64,000 nucleotides of DNA from Xanthomonas sp. Leaf131 (GCF_001423495.1 NZ_LMOG01000008.1:1-64000); one strand, 5' to 3'; counted from the stretch's first letter, positions 1 to 10,779 are shown. The notes: a model not told the origin generated them from the letters alone. Program-made: numbers and translations.

Positions 1-44
1 TGCCCGGCTTACGGAGTGGCCAAAGCCCCTCCAACAACACAGTT

Positions 45-103
45 GCTACAAGGACTTACTTGCGGCGTGTCCCGCGATGGTGGGCGGGCAAGGGCCCTGC
101 AGC
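45..103 (+). repeat. Terminal fragment of dispersed repeat (copy A1)
   Basis: This stretch repeats the right end of the ~270-bp family seen in full at 7415-7692 and, inverted, at 47078-47346. The shared core reads CTTGCGGCGTGTCCCGCGAT and is followed by GGGCGGGCAAGG. It lies directly before copy A2, so two copies seem to have joined or one was partly lost. No ORF here looks real. Confidence 0.75.
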
Positions 104-118
104 AAACTCGAAGCATCG

Positions 119-298
119 AAGACACCGCACCAGACAGTTGCCGGTTGTTTTGTTGAAAACCGCGCACACCGGCCATCTCGACTGGTCGTTGCCCGCCTAC
201 CGTCGCGGGACCTTACGCGGCACGGATGCCGCGTAAGAGCGTACAAGGACGTACTTGCAGCGTGTCCTGCGCTAGTGAGCGGGCAAGGACCCTGCAGC
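119..298 (+). repeat. Partial dispersed repeat (copy A2)
   Basis: This is the right two-thirds of the same family. It has the blocks GACACCGCACCAGACAG, CATCTCGACTGGTCGTTGCC, the hairpin TTACGCGGCA...TGCCGCGTAA (one mismatch here), and the end ACTTGCAGCGTGTCC...GGGCAAGGACC. It sits 34 bp past the stop of hda and may act as its transcription end, which is inference. Confidence 0.75.
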
Positions 299-331
299 GA
301 AGTCACAGATCCAGTCGCTTCGTCAGCCGGT

Positions 332-1033
332 CTAAGACCCGCGATCCTCCAGTACACGCCGCAAGAACGGCACGGTGATGCGGCGCTTGGCAGCCAGCGA
401 CTCGCGATCCAGGCGATCCAGCAAGGCCACCAGCCCGGCCAGTTCGCGTTCGCTGTGGGTCAGCAGCCAATCGATCGCCGCTTCGTCCAACGCAAGCCCG
501 CGCCGTTGCGCACGATCGCGCAACACCGCCGCACGCCCCGCGTCGTCGAGCACCGGCAGGCTGATGCGAATGCACTGCGACAGCCGCGAGCGCAGATCCG
601 GCAGCACCAACGCCAGCCCATCGGGCATCTGCCGCGCGGTGTACAGCAGCGTGCTGCCGGCCGCGCGCGCGCGGTTGTGGAAGTCGAACAAGGCCACTTC
701 GTCATCGCGCTGGCCGGCAATGGTGTCCACGCCATCCAGCACGACCAGACTGCGCCCTTCCAGCGCTTCCAGCGCATCGCGCAGCCGGCCCGCTGCCGCG
801 TGCAACGGCAGATAGGCCGGCACGCGGCCGGCCAGCTCGGCCGCCGCACACAATGACAACGCCAGATGCGTCTTGCCGGTACCGGCGGGACCCGCCAGAT
901 ACAGCCAGTCACTCACCTGCCCGGCCGCCAATGCCTGCAATTGCGCCAGCAGGCCGTCGGGGGCGGCGATGTAACTATCGAAGCGCTGATCGGGTGGCGC
1001 GCGCAACGCCAGCGGCAACTGCGGAACACTCAC
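332..1033 (-). CDS. hda: DnaA regulatory inactivator Hda
   Basis: A 233-residue DnaA-like AAA+ protein. In E. coli, Hda binds the DNA-loaded sliding clamp and stimulates hydrolysis of ATP on DnaA, which prevents re-initiation. The N-terminus has a clamp-binding-type motif (QLPLAL, residues 5-10). Walker A is GPAGTGKT (48-55) and a Walker-B-like SLVVLDGVD follows. The length matches the family. Its start codon overlaps the stop of the AI-2E permease gene by 4 nt (ATGA), so the two are probably translated together. In related genomes hda also lies next to this permease. Confidence 0.93.
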   Translation of the reverse strand: MSVPQLPLALRAPPDQRFDSYIAAPDGLLAQLQALAAGQVSDWLYLAGPAGTGKTHLALSLCAAAELAGRVPAYLPLHAAAGRLRDALEALEGRSLVVLDGVDTIAGQRDDEVALFDFHNRARAAGSTLLYTARQMPDGLALVLPDLRSRLSQCIRISLPVLDDAGRAAVLRDRAQRRGLALDEAAIDWLLTHSERELAGLVALLDRLDRESLAAKRRITVPFLRRVLEDRGS

Positions 1034-2199
1034 AACCGATCTGCGTCCTTGCCGGGGTCGACGATCACGCTGCGCTCGGTGGTGCCCGATTGCAGCACGA
1101 TGCCGGCGCGCTCGCCCGCGTACAGATCGCTGTGGGTGTACTGCTCATGCGCATAGCGCAGCAGCACATTGGCCACCGCTGCCACCGGCAACGCCAGCAG
1201 CATGCCCAGGAAGCCGAACAACTGGCCGCCGGCCATCACCGCAAAGATCACCGCCACCGGGTGCAGCCCGATCTTGTCGCCGACGATGCGTGGGGTCAGC
1301 ACATAGCTTTCCAGCAACTGGCCGACGGTAAACACCACGCCCACGCCGATCAGCAACTTCAGATCCAGGCCCTGCGCCTGTACCACTGCTGCCAACAAGG
1401 CGAGCACGATGCCGGTGGTGGCGCCCAGATACGGAATGAAGCTGATGAAGCCGGCGATGATGCCGATCAACAGCCCCAGGTTGAGCCCGATGATGGACAG
1501 GCCGCTGGCATAGATCACGCCCAGCGCCAGCATCACCAGGAACTGGCCGCGGATGAAGCCGCCGAGCACGTCGTTGGATTCCTGCGCCAGCCGGCTCACC
1601 GTGCCGATGTAGGCGCGCGGGATGACCGCCGCCACACGCTCGACCAGACGGTCCCAGTCGCGCAAGAAGTAGAACGCCAGAATCGGCAGCAACGCCAGGT
1701 TGATCACCCAGGTCACCATCGCAAAGCCCGAGCGCGAGACGTAGCCGAAGAAGGTCTTGGCGGCGCCGCCGGCCTGTTCCCAATGGCTGCGGATCCAGTC
1801 GATCAGGCGCTCCGGGTCCAGCCAGCCCATCAGCTCCACGCCGGTCTTGGCTTCCAGCCACGGAATCGCGGTACTGATCGCCCAGGTGCGCATCTGCGGA
1901 AGCGCATCGATCAGGGTCATGATCTGGCGCTCGATCATCGGCACCAGAATCATCAGCGCCAGCACGAACAACAGCAACGCCAGCACGAATACCAATGACA
2001 CCGCCATGTTGCGCGAACGCCCGGCGCGCTCGATGCGATCCACCAGAGGGTCGCCCAGCCAGGCCAGCAGCAGCGCCAGCACGAACGGTGTCAGGATCGG
2101 CGACAGCAGCGATACCACCCACAACACGCCGACAATCACCGCCACCCATTTGAGGCGGCGCAGGAACAGGGCGATTTCGGCTTCAGGAGTCAAAGTCAT
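1030..2199 (-). CDS. AI-2E family transporter (PerM-like permease)
   Basis: A 389-residue polytopic inner-membrane protein of the AI-2E exporter/PerM family. It shows a pair of N-terminal helices, a soluble middle part (about residues 65-160) and a hydrophobic C-terminal half with the family-typical segments FISFIPYLG and LLESYVLTPRIVG. The ATG at 2199 was chosen because it overlaps the upstream DUF2066 stop as ATGA; the frame stays open far upstream, but only as an antisense shadow of other genes. The substrate is unknown; some relatives are Na+/H+ antiporters rather than AI-2 exporters. Confidence 0.9.
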   Translation of the reverse strand: MTLTPEAEIALFLRRLKWVAVIVGVLWVVSLLSPILTPFVLALLLAWLGDPLVDRIERAGRSRNMAVSLVFVLALLLFVLALMILVPMIERQIMTLIDALPQMRTWAISTAIPWLEAKTGVELMGWLDPERLIDWIRSHWEQAGGAAKTFFGYVSRSGFAMVTWVINLALLPILAFYFLRDWDRLVERVAAVIPRAYIGTVSRLAQESNDVLGGFIRGQFLVMLALGVIYASGLSIIGLNLGLLIGIIAGFISFIPYLGATTGIVLALLAAVVQAQGLDLKLLIGVGVVFTVGQLLESYVLTPRIVGDKIGLHPVAVIFAVMAGGQLFGFLGMLLALPVAAVANVLLRYAHEQYTHSDLYAGERAGIVLQSGTTERSVIVDPGKDADRL

Positions 2200-3308
2200 T
2201 TCAGGCGGTACTCGGCGTGCTCGTTTTCGAGAATGATCGGGCCCTCGGTCGGTACCGAAACGGGTACCAACGGGCTGTTGTCGCCGAGCATACGGTTGAG
2301 GCCGGAAATGCCCGTGAGCAACTCCAGATCCACTTCCATGCGGTCGCCATTGGCACTGACCGGGCGGATGCTGCGCACCACCGACACGCCCTGCAGCGCA
2401 GCCGAGACACGCAGGTAATCGTCGGCGCTGGCGATGCCGGTGATGACCGCGCGGTACACGCCGGGCACGCCCGAATCCACGCGCTTGGCGTAGCGCTTGA
2501 CCAATGCATCGGCGGCACCGTCGGCACCAGCGGCCATCGCACGACGCGCATCGCCGTCGCTGCTGGTCCAGCTGGACAGCACGTTGCCGTTGTCGACGAA
2601 GACCCAATCGGCGGTCCAGCCGGCATCGGTGCGGTAGAGCTTGCCGATCAACTGCATCGGCGGGCTGTATTTGGCCGAGGCGCGCGACACCGCAGCGGTG
2701 TCCTTGCGCCAGATTGCGCCAGCCAGCGCCTGCTCGGCGGCCGCGCCGCCCGGCAGGCCGAGTCGGTAGCCGCGCTCGATGGCCCGGTCCAGCACGCTGC
2801 GCGCCGCATTGGCCTGCGTCACGCCAACCAGACGCGGGCCGCTGCCGTCGTCGATGGCCAGCCACAGCACCGGCTTGGGACGCGGCAGCGGCCACACCGG
2901 CAAGCCCAGCGCGGCGATCAGGCCATCCACATCGGATTGCCGGAAGCGCGCCACCAGGGTGGTGCGGAAGGTCGGCGCGCCGGTGCGCGAGGTGCCCTGA
3001 TCCTGGCGGTAGTCGTAGTTTTCGACGTAGTTGGGTGCATTGCGCAGCGCCTGCGACACGCCGGGGCGGCTCATCGCGCCGCGGTCGCCGGACACCTTGC
3101 CCAGCACTGCGCCCAGCGCGCGCGCCAGGGCACCGGGGCGATCGGACTCGCTCTGGCTGTTGACCGGCACTTCGGCATCGTAGGCACTTTGCGCCTTGGC
3201 AACATCGCCTTCGGTACGCAGATCGGCCTGTGCGAAGGCCGGCAGGACGGGCACGGCGACCATGAGGGCGAGAAAGAAAGCGAGACTGCGGCGCATCGAC
3301 GGTTCCAT
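2196..3308 (-). CDS. DUF2066 domain-containing exported protein
   Basis: A 370-residue protein with a signal peptide (hydrophobic run after MRRS, cleavage near AFA-QA). It matches DUF2066 proteins by its length, by the early RPGALARALGAVLGKVSG segment and by its position upstream of the permease and hda. A second possible start is Met5 at 3296. The function is not known; it probably acts in the periplasm. It is divergent from purM, with a 130-bp shared promoter region. Confidence 0.85.
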   Translation of the reverse strand: MEPSMRRSLAFFLALMVAVPVLPAFAQADLRTEGDVAKAQSAYDAEVPVNSQSESDRPGALARALGAVLGKVSGDRGAMSRPGVSQALRNAPNYVENYDYRQDQGTSRTGAPTFRTTLVARFRQSDVDGLIAALGLPVWPLPRPKPVLWLAIDDGSGPRLVGVTQANAARSVLDRAIERGYRLGLPGGAAAEQALAGAIWRKDTAAVSRASAKYSPPMQLIGKLYRTDAGWTADWVFVDNGNVLSSWTSSDGDARRAMAAGADGAADALVKRYAKRVDSGVPGVYRAVITGIASADDYLRVSAALQGVSVVRSIRPVSANGDRMEVDLELLTGISGLNRMLGDNSPLVPVSVPTEGPIILENEHAEYRLK

Positions 3309-3438
3309 GACTTAAGCGTATCCGGGTGAATTGTTGCCCGAATGGGACGCCAGCGCCAACGTGGCTGCTAAAATCGCCGCCTTTACCGTCGAGCCCTCCC
3401 CGCCCGTGACCAGCCCAACGCCTTCCAACCCCTCGCCC

Positions 3439-4464
3439 ATGACCTACCGTGAGGCAGGTGTCGACATCGATGCCGGCAACGCATTGGTCGAACGCATCAA
3501 GCCGCTGGTCAAGCGCAGCTTCCGGCCGGAGGTGATGGGTGGCCTGGGCGGTTTTGGCGCCTTGTTCGACCTGTCGGGCAAGTACAAGGAGCCTGTGCTG
3601 GTGTCCGGTACCGACGGCGTGGGCACCAAGCTCAAGCTCGCCCAGCAGCTGGGCCGGCACGACACCATCGGCATCGACCTGGTCGGTATGTGCGTCAACG
3701 ACGTGCTGGTACAGGGCGCCGAGCCGCTGTTCTTTCTCGACTACTTCGCCACCGGCAAGCTGGACGTGGACACCGCCGCAGCGGTGGTCGGGGGGATTGC
3801 GCGCGGCTGCGAGCTGTCCGGCTGCGCCCTGATCGGTGGCGAAACCGCTGAAATGCCCGACATGTATCCGCCGGGCGAATACGACCTGGCCGGCTTCACT
3901 GTGGGCGCGGTGGAAAAATCGCAGCTACTGGATGGTGCACAGGTGCGTGCAGGCGACGTGCTGATCGGCATCGCCTCTTCCGGCCCGCATTCCAACGGCT
4001 ATTCGCTGATCCGCAAGATCTACGAGCGTGCCGGCTCGCCGGCCGAGCTGGTGCTGGACGATGGCGTCAAATTGATCGACGCACTGATGGCGCCGACCGC
4101 GCTGTACGTCAAGCCGATCCTGGCGTTGCTCAAATCGCATGGCGAGACGATCCACGCCATGGCGCACGTTACCGGTGGCGGGCTGACCGAAAACATCATC
4201 CGCGTGATTCCCGATGGCCTGGGCCTGGACATCGACGCCACGTCATGGACGTTGCCGCCGGTGTTCGCCTGGTTGCAGCGCGAAGGCGCGGTGGCCGATG
4301 CCGAAATGTGGCGCACCTTCAACTGCGGCATCGGCTTCGTGCTGATCGCCGCGCCCGAGCAGGCCGCCGCGCTGGAACAGGCGCTGGATGCGCAGGCATT
4401 GGCGCATTGGCGCATCGGCCAGGTGGTGCCGGCGCAGGGCGATGAGCGCGTGCGGATCGGTTGA
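3439..4464 (+). CDS. purM: Phosphoribosylformylglycinamidine cyclo-ligase (AIR synthetase)
   Basis: A 341-residue cytosolic enzyme of de novo purine synthesis that closes FGAM to AIR using ATP. It contains the PurM hallmarks GTDGVGTKL and [20 protein letters not shown], and the C-terminal [11 protein letters not shown]. The reading frame is open further upstream (to 3331), but homologues begin at [11 protein letters not shown], so the ATG at 3439 is used. purN follows after one membrane-protein gene, so two steps of the same pathway are linked. Confidence 0.95.
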   Translation: MTYREAGVDIDAGNALVERIKPLVKRSFRPEVMGGLGGFGALFDLSGKYKEPVLVSGTDGVGTKLKLAQQLGRHDTIGIDLVGMCVNDVLVQGAEPLFFLDYFATGKLDVDTAAAVVGGIARGCELSGCALIGGETAEMPDMYPPGEYDLAGFTVGAVEKSQLLDGAQVRAGDVLIGIASSGPHSNGYSLIRKIYERAGSPAELVLDDGVKLIDALMAPTALYVKPILALLKSHGETIHAMAHVTGGGLTENIIRVIPDGLGLDIDATSWTLPPVFAWLQREGAVADAEMWRTFNCGIGFVLIAAPEQAAALEQALDAQALAHWRIGQVVPAQGDERVRIG

Positions 4465-4477
4465 TTCGGCAGTCGTC

Positions 4478-5095
4478 GTGCATAACGTTAAACGGGGTGT
4501 CCTGGCAGCCACGCTGGCCGTTTTCGGAGCGAGCTGGATCGCACCGCTGTGGCCGCTCGAACAGGCATTGCATAGTTCGTTGACGGTGGTCGGCCTGATT
4601 GCGCTGGTGTGGGTGGACCGACGCTGGCCGCTGGCCAACGGGGTGTTCGCCGCGCTATGCCTGTTCATTGCGATGCATTGCATCGGAGCACGTTGGCTGT
4701 ATTCGAACGTGCCGTACGAGCAGTGGTGCCAGCAGGCGCTGCACTGGTCGCCGAGCCAGAGCTTTGGCTGGACGCGCAATCACTTCGACCGCTTGATCCA
4801 TTCACTGTTCGGGCTGTGTTTTGCACCCGCCATCGCGCAGTTGGGCCGCACCCTGTGGCCGCGCCTGACGCTGGGCCAGCTGTTCTGCCTGACAGTGATG
4901 ACCATCATGTGCGTCAGCCTGTTGTACGAGTGGCTGGAATGGGCGATCGCGTTGGTGCTGTCGCCGCAGGCGGCGGAGGCCTATAACGGGCAGCAGGGCG
5001 ACTCGTGGGATGCGCATGCCGACATGTTGCTGGCCACGCTGGGCAGCCTGGCCGCCTATCCCGTGGTGAGGACACTGTTCCGTGCGCGCCGCTGA
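4478..5095 (+). CDS. DUF2238 (YjdF-like) membrane protein
   Basis: About 205 residues with six hydrophobic segments and the DUF2238 signatures SFGWTRNHFDRLIH and QGDSWDAHADMLLATLG. The function is unknown. The GTG at 4478 (VHNVKRGVLAA) is preferred because it leaves purM intact; an in-frame ATG at 4442 would overlap purM by 23 nt and cannot be excluded. The 3' end overlaps purN by 14 nt, so it is part of the purM-purN transcription unit. A link to purine synthesis is not established. Confidence 0.82.
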   Translation: MHNVKRGVLAATLAVFGASWIAPLWPLEQALHSSLTVVGLIALVWVDRRWPLANGVFAALCLFIAMHCIGARWLYSNVPYEQWCQQALHWSPSQSFGWTRNHFDRLIHSLFGLCFAPAIAQLGRTLWPRLTLGQLFCLTVMTIMCVSLLYEWLEWAIALVLSPQAAEAYNGQQGDSWDAHADMLLATLGSLAAYPVVRTLFRARR

Positions 5096-5750
5096 CGCCC
5101 GCCTGCGCCTGGCCGTCCTGGCCTCCGGCCGCGGCAGCAATCTGCAGGCCATCCTCGATGCGATCGCCAGCGGGCGGCTGCGGGCCGAGGTGGTTGGGGT
5201 GTTTTCCGATCGCCCGCAGGCGCCGGTCTTGCAGAAGGTGGGCGAAGAACGCCGTTGGAGCGCCAGCCCGCGCGACTTCGCCGACCGCGCTGCTTTCGAC
5301 ACCGCGCTGGGCGATGCCATCGCCGCAGCACAGCCGGATTGGGTGATCTGCGCCGGCTACATGCGCATCCTCGGCGAGCCGCTGGTGCGTCGCTTCGCCG
5401 GGCGCATGCTCAATATCCACCCCTCGCTGCTGCCCAAGTACCGCGGCCTGCACACCCACGCCCGCGCACTGGAGGCCGGTGATACCGAACATGGCGCCAG
5501 CGTGCATCTGGTGGTGCCGGAACTGGACGCCGGTACGGTGATCGCGCAGGCGCGCGTGCCGGTGCTGCCCGACGACACCGCCGAGCAGTTGGCCGCCCGC
5601 GTGCTGGCGCGCGAACATCCGCTGCTGCTGGCCGCGCTGGACCTGCTCGCCAGCGGGCGCGTGGAGGTGCACGGCGACGCCGTCCATATCGACGGTCAGT
5701 GCCTGTTTACGCCACTACGACTAGAGTCCGCTGACACCGCACTTGCCTGA
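5082..5750 (+). CDS. purN: Phosphoribosylglycinamide formyltransferase
   Basis: A 222-residue enzyme that formylates GAR to FGAR with 10-formyl-tetrahydrofolate. It has the N-terminal ASGRGSNLQAI phosphate loop, the catalytic NIHPSLLPKYRGLHTH block with the Asn-His pair, and the conserved Asp in VPELDAG. It starts with GTG inside the end of the DUF2238 gene. It lies downstream of purM, as in many gammaproteobacteria, though here one gene is inserted between them. Confidence 0.95.
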   Translation: MRAADARLRLAVLASGRGSNLQAILDAIASGRLRAEVVGVFSDRPQAPVLQKVGEERRWSASPRDFADRAAFDTALGDAIAAAQPDWVICAGYMRILGEPLVRRFAGRMLNIHPSLLPKYRGLHTHARALEAGDTEHGASVHLVVPELDAGTVIAQARVPVLPDDTAEQLAARVLAREHPLLLAALDLLASGRVEVHGDAVHIDGQCLFTPLRLESADTALA

Positions 5751-5816
5751 ATGCGGATACGCCCTCCTCATCCTGCCTCGGACATCCTTGCGGCCCCCGT
5801 GCCTCGCTCTCAGCGC

Positions 5817-6638
5817 ATGAACGTCATCCCGATCGCCGCCGCGCTGTTGACCACTGCCCTGCTCGCCCAAGCCGGTACCGGCCGTGCGCAACAGGCCCCT
5901 GCCGTGCCAGCGGCTCCCGCTCCGGTTACGGCGCAACCGGCGGCGCCGGTCTCTGCAGCTGCCCTGCCTGCCAGCACCTGGACGCCACCGCCACTGCAAC
6001 CCTTCGTGGCGACCTACCAAGCATTTTATCGCGGCAAGGAAGCCGGCGATGCCACCATGCAGGTCAGCAATGGCGATGGCAGCCAGTGGCGCATCGACAT
6101 GTCGGTGCGCGGGCGCAAGGGCTTTGCCAGCATCCTGGGCCTGAACCTGGAACAGAGCACGGTGTTCCGCGTCGATGGCGACACCTATGTGCCGCTGAGC
6201 CAGAGCACCGTGCGCAAGGCGATGTTCTTCGGCAAGAAGGTCACCGGCGTTTACAACTGGCAGACCGCCAGCGCGCAGTGGGACGGCGATCTGAAGAAGG
6301 AGCGCCAGCAGCCGATTCCACTGCAGCACGGCGACCAAAGCGCACTGTCGTTGAACCTGTCGCTGATGCGCGACGCGCAACCCGGGCGCAGCCTGAGCTA
6401 TCGCTACGTCGATGTCGGCCGGGTGCGCAAATACGATTACAAGGTCGCCGATGCCACCGAAGTGGTGCAGGTCGGCGACCTGAGCTACGACGCGCTGCGC
6501 GTGTATCGCGTCAACAGCGGCGACAACGAAACCATCCTCTGGATCGCCAACGGAGTTCCCACCCCGGTGCGCATCCTGCAACGTGACAAAGGTGAGGATC
6601 AGGTCGATCTACGCCTGGTCGAATATCAAGGAGCCTGA
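5817..6638 (+). CDS. DUF3108 domain-containing periplasmic protein (first of a pair)
   Basis: A 273-residue protein with a signal peptide (ITIAAALL-type core from residue 6 onward, cleavage near GRAQQ), an Ala/Pro-rich linker (about residues 25-60), then a DUF3108 beta-rich domain starting at FVATYQAFYRGKEAG. Met at 5817 is preferred over the upstream in-frame Met at 5751 because it gives a proper signal peptide. Only 3 nt separate it from the next gene, a shorter paralogue. The function is not known. Confidence 0.85.
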   Translation: MNVIPIAAALLTTALLAQAGTGRAQQAPAVPAAPAPVTAQPAAPVSAAALPASTWTPPPLQPFVATYQAFYRGKEAGDATMQVSNGDGSQWRIDMSVRGRKGFASILGLNLEQSTVFRVDGDTYVPLSQSTVRKAMFFGKKVTGVYNWQTASAQWDGDLKKERQQPIPLQHGDQSALSLNLSLMRDAQPGRSLSYRYVDVGRVRKYDYKVADATEVVQVGDLSYDALRVYRVNSGDNETILWIANGVPTPVRILQRDKGEDQVDLRLVEYQGA

Positions 6639-6641
6639 CCC

Positions 6642-7325
6642 ATGAACACCCTTTCCCGCACGTCTTCGCTGATCGCCGCTGCCGCACTGGCCGTGGCCAG
6701 CCTGCCCGCGTTCGCGGTGCAGCCGTTCCAGGCCGATTATTCGGCCAACTACATGGGCATGCAGGCCAACGGCACCATGACCCTGGCCGCGGCCGGCGCC
6801 AATCAGTGGCGCTACACGCTCACTATCCAGAACCAGCTGGCCAATCTGACTCAGAGCACCGTGTTCGAAGAGAGCAACGGTCAGCTGCGCCCGGTCAGCA
6901 GCAACGACACCTCGTCGATGATGGTCAAGCGCCGCAACGTCACCGCCAATTACGACTGGAAGACCAGCCTGGCCACCTGGAGCGGCGACATCAAGCCGGA
7001 TCGCCGTGGCCCGGTGAAGTTGCAGCCCGGCGACATGGATGCATTGCTGATCAACCTGGCGATCACCCGCGACCTGGCCGCCGGCAAGCCGCTGAACTAC
7101 CGCATGGTCGACGAAGGCCGCATCAAGCCGATGAGCTACAAGGTGATCGGCAAGGAAACCATCACCGTCAACGGCAAACAGGAACAGGCGACCAAGGTGT
7201 CGCGCGTGGACGGCGACAAGGAATTGATCGCCTGGGTGGTCAAGGACCTGCCGGTGCCGGCGCGTTTGCTGCAGAAGGAAAAAGGCCAGGACGCGCTGGA
7301 CCTGACCATCAAAGGCCTGCGCTGA
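6642..7325 (+). CDS. DUF3108 domain-containing periplasmic protein (second of a pair)
   Basis: A 227-residue protein with a clear signal peptide (cleavage near AFAVQ) and a DUF3108 domain from FQADYSANYMGMQANG. It aligns with the previous gene throughout: TQSTVFEE versus EQSTVFRV, YDWKTSLATWSGDIK versus YNWQTASAQWDGDLK, and the C-terminal PVPARLLQKEKGQD versus PTPVRILQRDKGED. It is therefore a tandem duplicate without the Ala/Pro linker. The two are surely co-transcribed. Confidence 0.87.
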   Translation: MNTLSRTSSLIAAAALAVASLPAFAVQPFQADYSANYMGMQANGTMTLAAAGANQWRYTLTIQNQLANLTQSTVFEESNGQLRPVSSNDTSSMMVKRRNVTANYDWKTSLATWSGDIKPDRRGPVKLQPGDMDALLINLAITRDLAAGKPLNYRMVDEGRIKPMSYKVIGKETITVNGKQEQATKVSRVDGDKELIAWVVKDLPVPARLLQKEKGQDALDLTIKGLR

Positions 7326-7372
7326 GCACGCCAAACCTTCGACCAACGGCTTGATTGCCACCGTAGTCCCGG

Positions 7373-7416
7373 TCGTAAAGTTATTTAGTGCAGTTCGTAA
7401 AGTCGTTTAGTGCAGT
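7373..7416 (+). repeat. Two tandem 22-bp direct repeats
   Basis: Units 7373-7394 and 7395-7416 are identical at 20 of 22 positions and read TCGTAAAG(TT/TC)(A/G)TTTAGTGCAGT. They lie between the DUF3108 pair and the dispersed repeat copy B and touch its left end. No role is evident. Confidence 0.8.
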
Positions 7417-7692
7417 CAAACGCTTGCTGAGTCGAGGGCGCGGTGTCCTCACCGCTCGCGGGACACGCCGTGAATCCATCCGTGGAGGCTCGGTGGCGGC
7501 ATCCATGCCGCCACGCGGTCCCGCAATCGGTAAGGACACCACGCCAGACAGCTCGCCGGCTGTTTTATTGAAAGCCATGCATACCGAGCATCTCGACTGG
7601 CCCTTGCCCGCCCACCGTCGCGGGACCTTACGCGGCATGGATGCCGCGTAAGAGCCTACAAGGACGTACTTGCGGCGTGTCCCGCGATGGTG
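7415..7692 (+). repeat. Dispersed hairpin-bearing repeat, full copy B
   Basis: A ~278-bp element present inverted at 47078-47346 and in part at 45-298. It holds two strong inverted repeats: GTGGCGGCAT-CC-ATGCCGCCAC at 7493-7514 and TTACGCGGCA-TGGA-TGCCGCGTAA at 7628-7651. Shared blocks include GAGGGCGCGGTG, GCGGGACACGCCGTGAA, GGTCCCGCAATCGG and CATCTCGACTGG. No transposase or convincing ORF lies inside, so it is either a non-autonomous mobile unit or a large palindromic intergenic repeat. Confidence 0.8.
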
Positions 7693-7736
7693 CACTTGCT
7701 GCAAAAGTGATCCATCCGCGCCGACCTAGTCACGCC

Positions 7737-9337
<1,601 letters not shown>

Positions 9338-9448
9338 TCAGAAAATCCGAAAAGAATGTCGGGGGAATGCGTTAAGTCGCCAGCAGACTGTCGGGCGCTT
9401 GCGGTCCGGGCGGAGGTGCAGCCCGACCAGCCAAGCCCCGACAACCGC

Positions 9449-9691
9449 TCAGCCTTCGTCGGGGGTCAGCGTTTTGAGCTGCAGCGCGTGGATCGCCCCG
9501 CCCATCAGCTCGCCCAGGGTCGCGTAGACCATCCGGTGGCGCGCCAACGGGGCCTTGCCGGCGAATAAGGCGCTGATCACGGTCGCCTCGAAGTGCACGC
9601 CGTCGTCGCCGTGCACGTCGACGCGGGCTTCGGGCAAGCCGGATTCGATGAGTTTACGGATGGTTTCGGCGTCCAAAGGGCGTTTCCTCAT
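9449..9691 (-). CDS. ibaG: BolA family protein IbaG
   Basis: An ~80-residue BolA-fold protein with the typical LPEARVDVHGDDGVHFEATVIS stretch and the conserved HRMVYATLGELM. In E. coli, IbaG binds a glutaredoxin and [2Fe-2S] clusters. The ATG at 9691 is used, but a TTG five codons later has an AGGA at good distance and would give the shorter N-terminus usual in the family. A further in-frame Met at 9718 is unlikely. It is divergent from kdsD and upstream of murA. Confidence 0.85.
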   Translation of the reverse strand: MRKRPLDAETIRKLIESGLPEARVDVHGDDGVHFEATVISALFAGKAPLARHRMVYATLGELMGGAIHALQLKTLTPDEG

Positions 9692-9729
9692 AAAATGAGC
9701 GCACATTCTACTCTTCACCCGAGTCCCGC

Positions 9730-10731
9730 ATGGCCGTCTCGCACCTGCCCACCGCCACCGTCAGCGACGCCAGCCTGGTTGCCAGCGGCCAGCGCGTGCT
9801 GGAGATCGAGCGCGAGGCGCTGGCCAGCGTGGGCGCGCGGATCGGTAGCGACTTCGCCGCAGCCTGCCGGCTGGTGCTGGCCTCGCGCGGGCGTGTGGTG
9901 GCCACCGGCATGGGTAAATCCGGGCATATCGCGCGCAAGATCGCCGCCACCCTGGCCTCGACCGGCACGCCGGCGTTTTTCGTGCATCCGGGCGAGGCCG
10001 GGCACGGCGACCTGGGCATGATCACCGAGGCCGACATCGTGCTGGCGCTGTCGTATTCGGGCGAATCGGACGAAGTGCGCATGCTGCTGCCGGTGCTCAA
10101 GCGCCAGGGCAACCCGATCATCGCCATGACCGGGCGGCCGAGCTCCTCGCTGGCCCAGGCCGCCGATGTGCATCTGGACGTGAGCGTGTCCGCCGAAGCC
10201 TGCCCGCTGCATCTGGCGCCCACTTCCAGCACCACCGCCTCGCTGGCGATGGGCGACGCCCTGGCCGTGGCGCTGCTGGACGCACGCGGCTTCACCGCCG
10301 ACGACTTTGCGCGCTCGCATCCGGCCGGCAGCCTGGGCCGGCGCCTGCTGCTGCACATCACCGACGTGATGCACAGCGGCGATGACCTGCCGCGCGTGCG
10401 CGAAGACGCCAGCCTGAGCGAGGCGCTGATGGAAATGAGCCGCAAACGGCTGGGCATGACCGCCGTGGTGGACGCAGACGGGCGCCTGATCGGTCTGTTC
10501 ACCGACGGCGACCTGCGCCGCGCGCTGGACAGCGACATCGATGTGCGCAGCGCCGGCATTGCCGACGTGATGACGCGCAACCCGCGCACCATCGGCGCCG
10601 ACCAGCTCGCTGCCGAGGCCGCGCGGCTGATGGAGGATTACAAGATCAACGGTTTGATCGTGGTCGATGCGCAGCAGCGCGCGGTCGGCGCATTGAACAT
10701 TCACGACCTGTTGCGCGCCAAGGTGGTTTAA
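9730..10731 (+). CDS. kdsD: D-arabinose-5-phosphate isomerase
   Basis: A 333-residue enzyme that converts ribulose-5-phosphate to arabinose-5-phosphate for Kdo synthesis. It has an N-terminal SIS domain (GMGKSGHIARKIAATLASTGT, the catalytic-site HPGEAGHGDLGM, YSGESDE) and two CBS domains after about residue 205. It is the first gene of the LPS block kdsD-kdsC-lptC-lptA-lptB; the next enzyme in that block, KdsC, acts two steps later in the pathway. Confidence 0.95.
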   Translation: MAVSHLPTATVSDASLVASGQRVLEIEREALASVGARIGSDFAAACRLVLASRGRVVATGMGKSGHIARKIAATLASTGTPAFFVHPGEAGHGDLGMITEADIVLALSYSGESDEVRMLLPVLKRQGNPIIAMTGRPSSSLAQAADVHLDVSVSAEACPLHLAPTSSTTASLAMGDALAVALLDARGFTADDFARSHPAGSLGRRLLLHITDVMHSGDDLPRVREDASLSEALMEMSRKRLGMTAVVDADGRLIGLFTDGDLRRALDSDIDVRSAGIADVMTRNPRTIGADQLAAEAARLMEDYKINGLIVVDAQQRAVGALNIHDLLRAKVV

Positions 10732-10779
10732 CAGGTTCAGTTTCAAATGTTGGAATCCCGTTCTCACCGATTCGTGCCG

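Noticed and set aside
853-1998. Long plus-strand frame over the permease gene
   Set aside because: Gln/His/Arg-rich composition typical of antisense frames in GC-rich genes; the minus strand has a clear permease.
1030-3660. An 876-codon minus-strand frame that would fuse the AI-2E permease to a long upstream protein
   Set aside because: Only the last 389 codons look like a protein; the rest is the antisense of DUF2066 and purM and is Arg/Gly-rich shadow.
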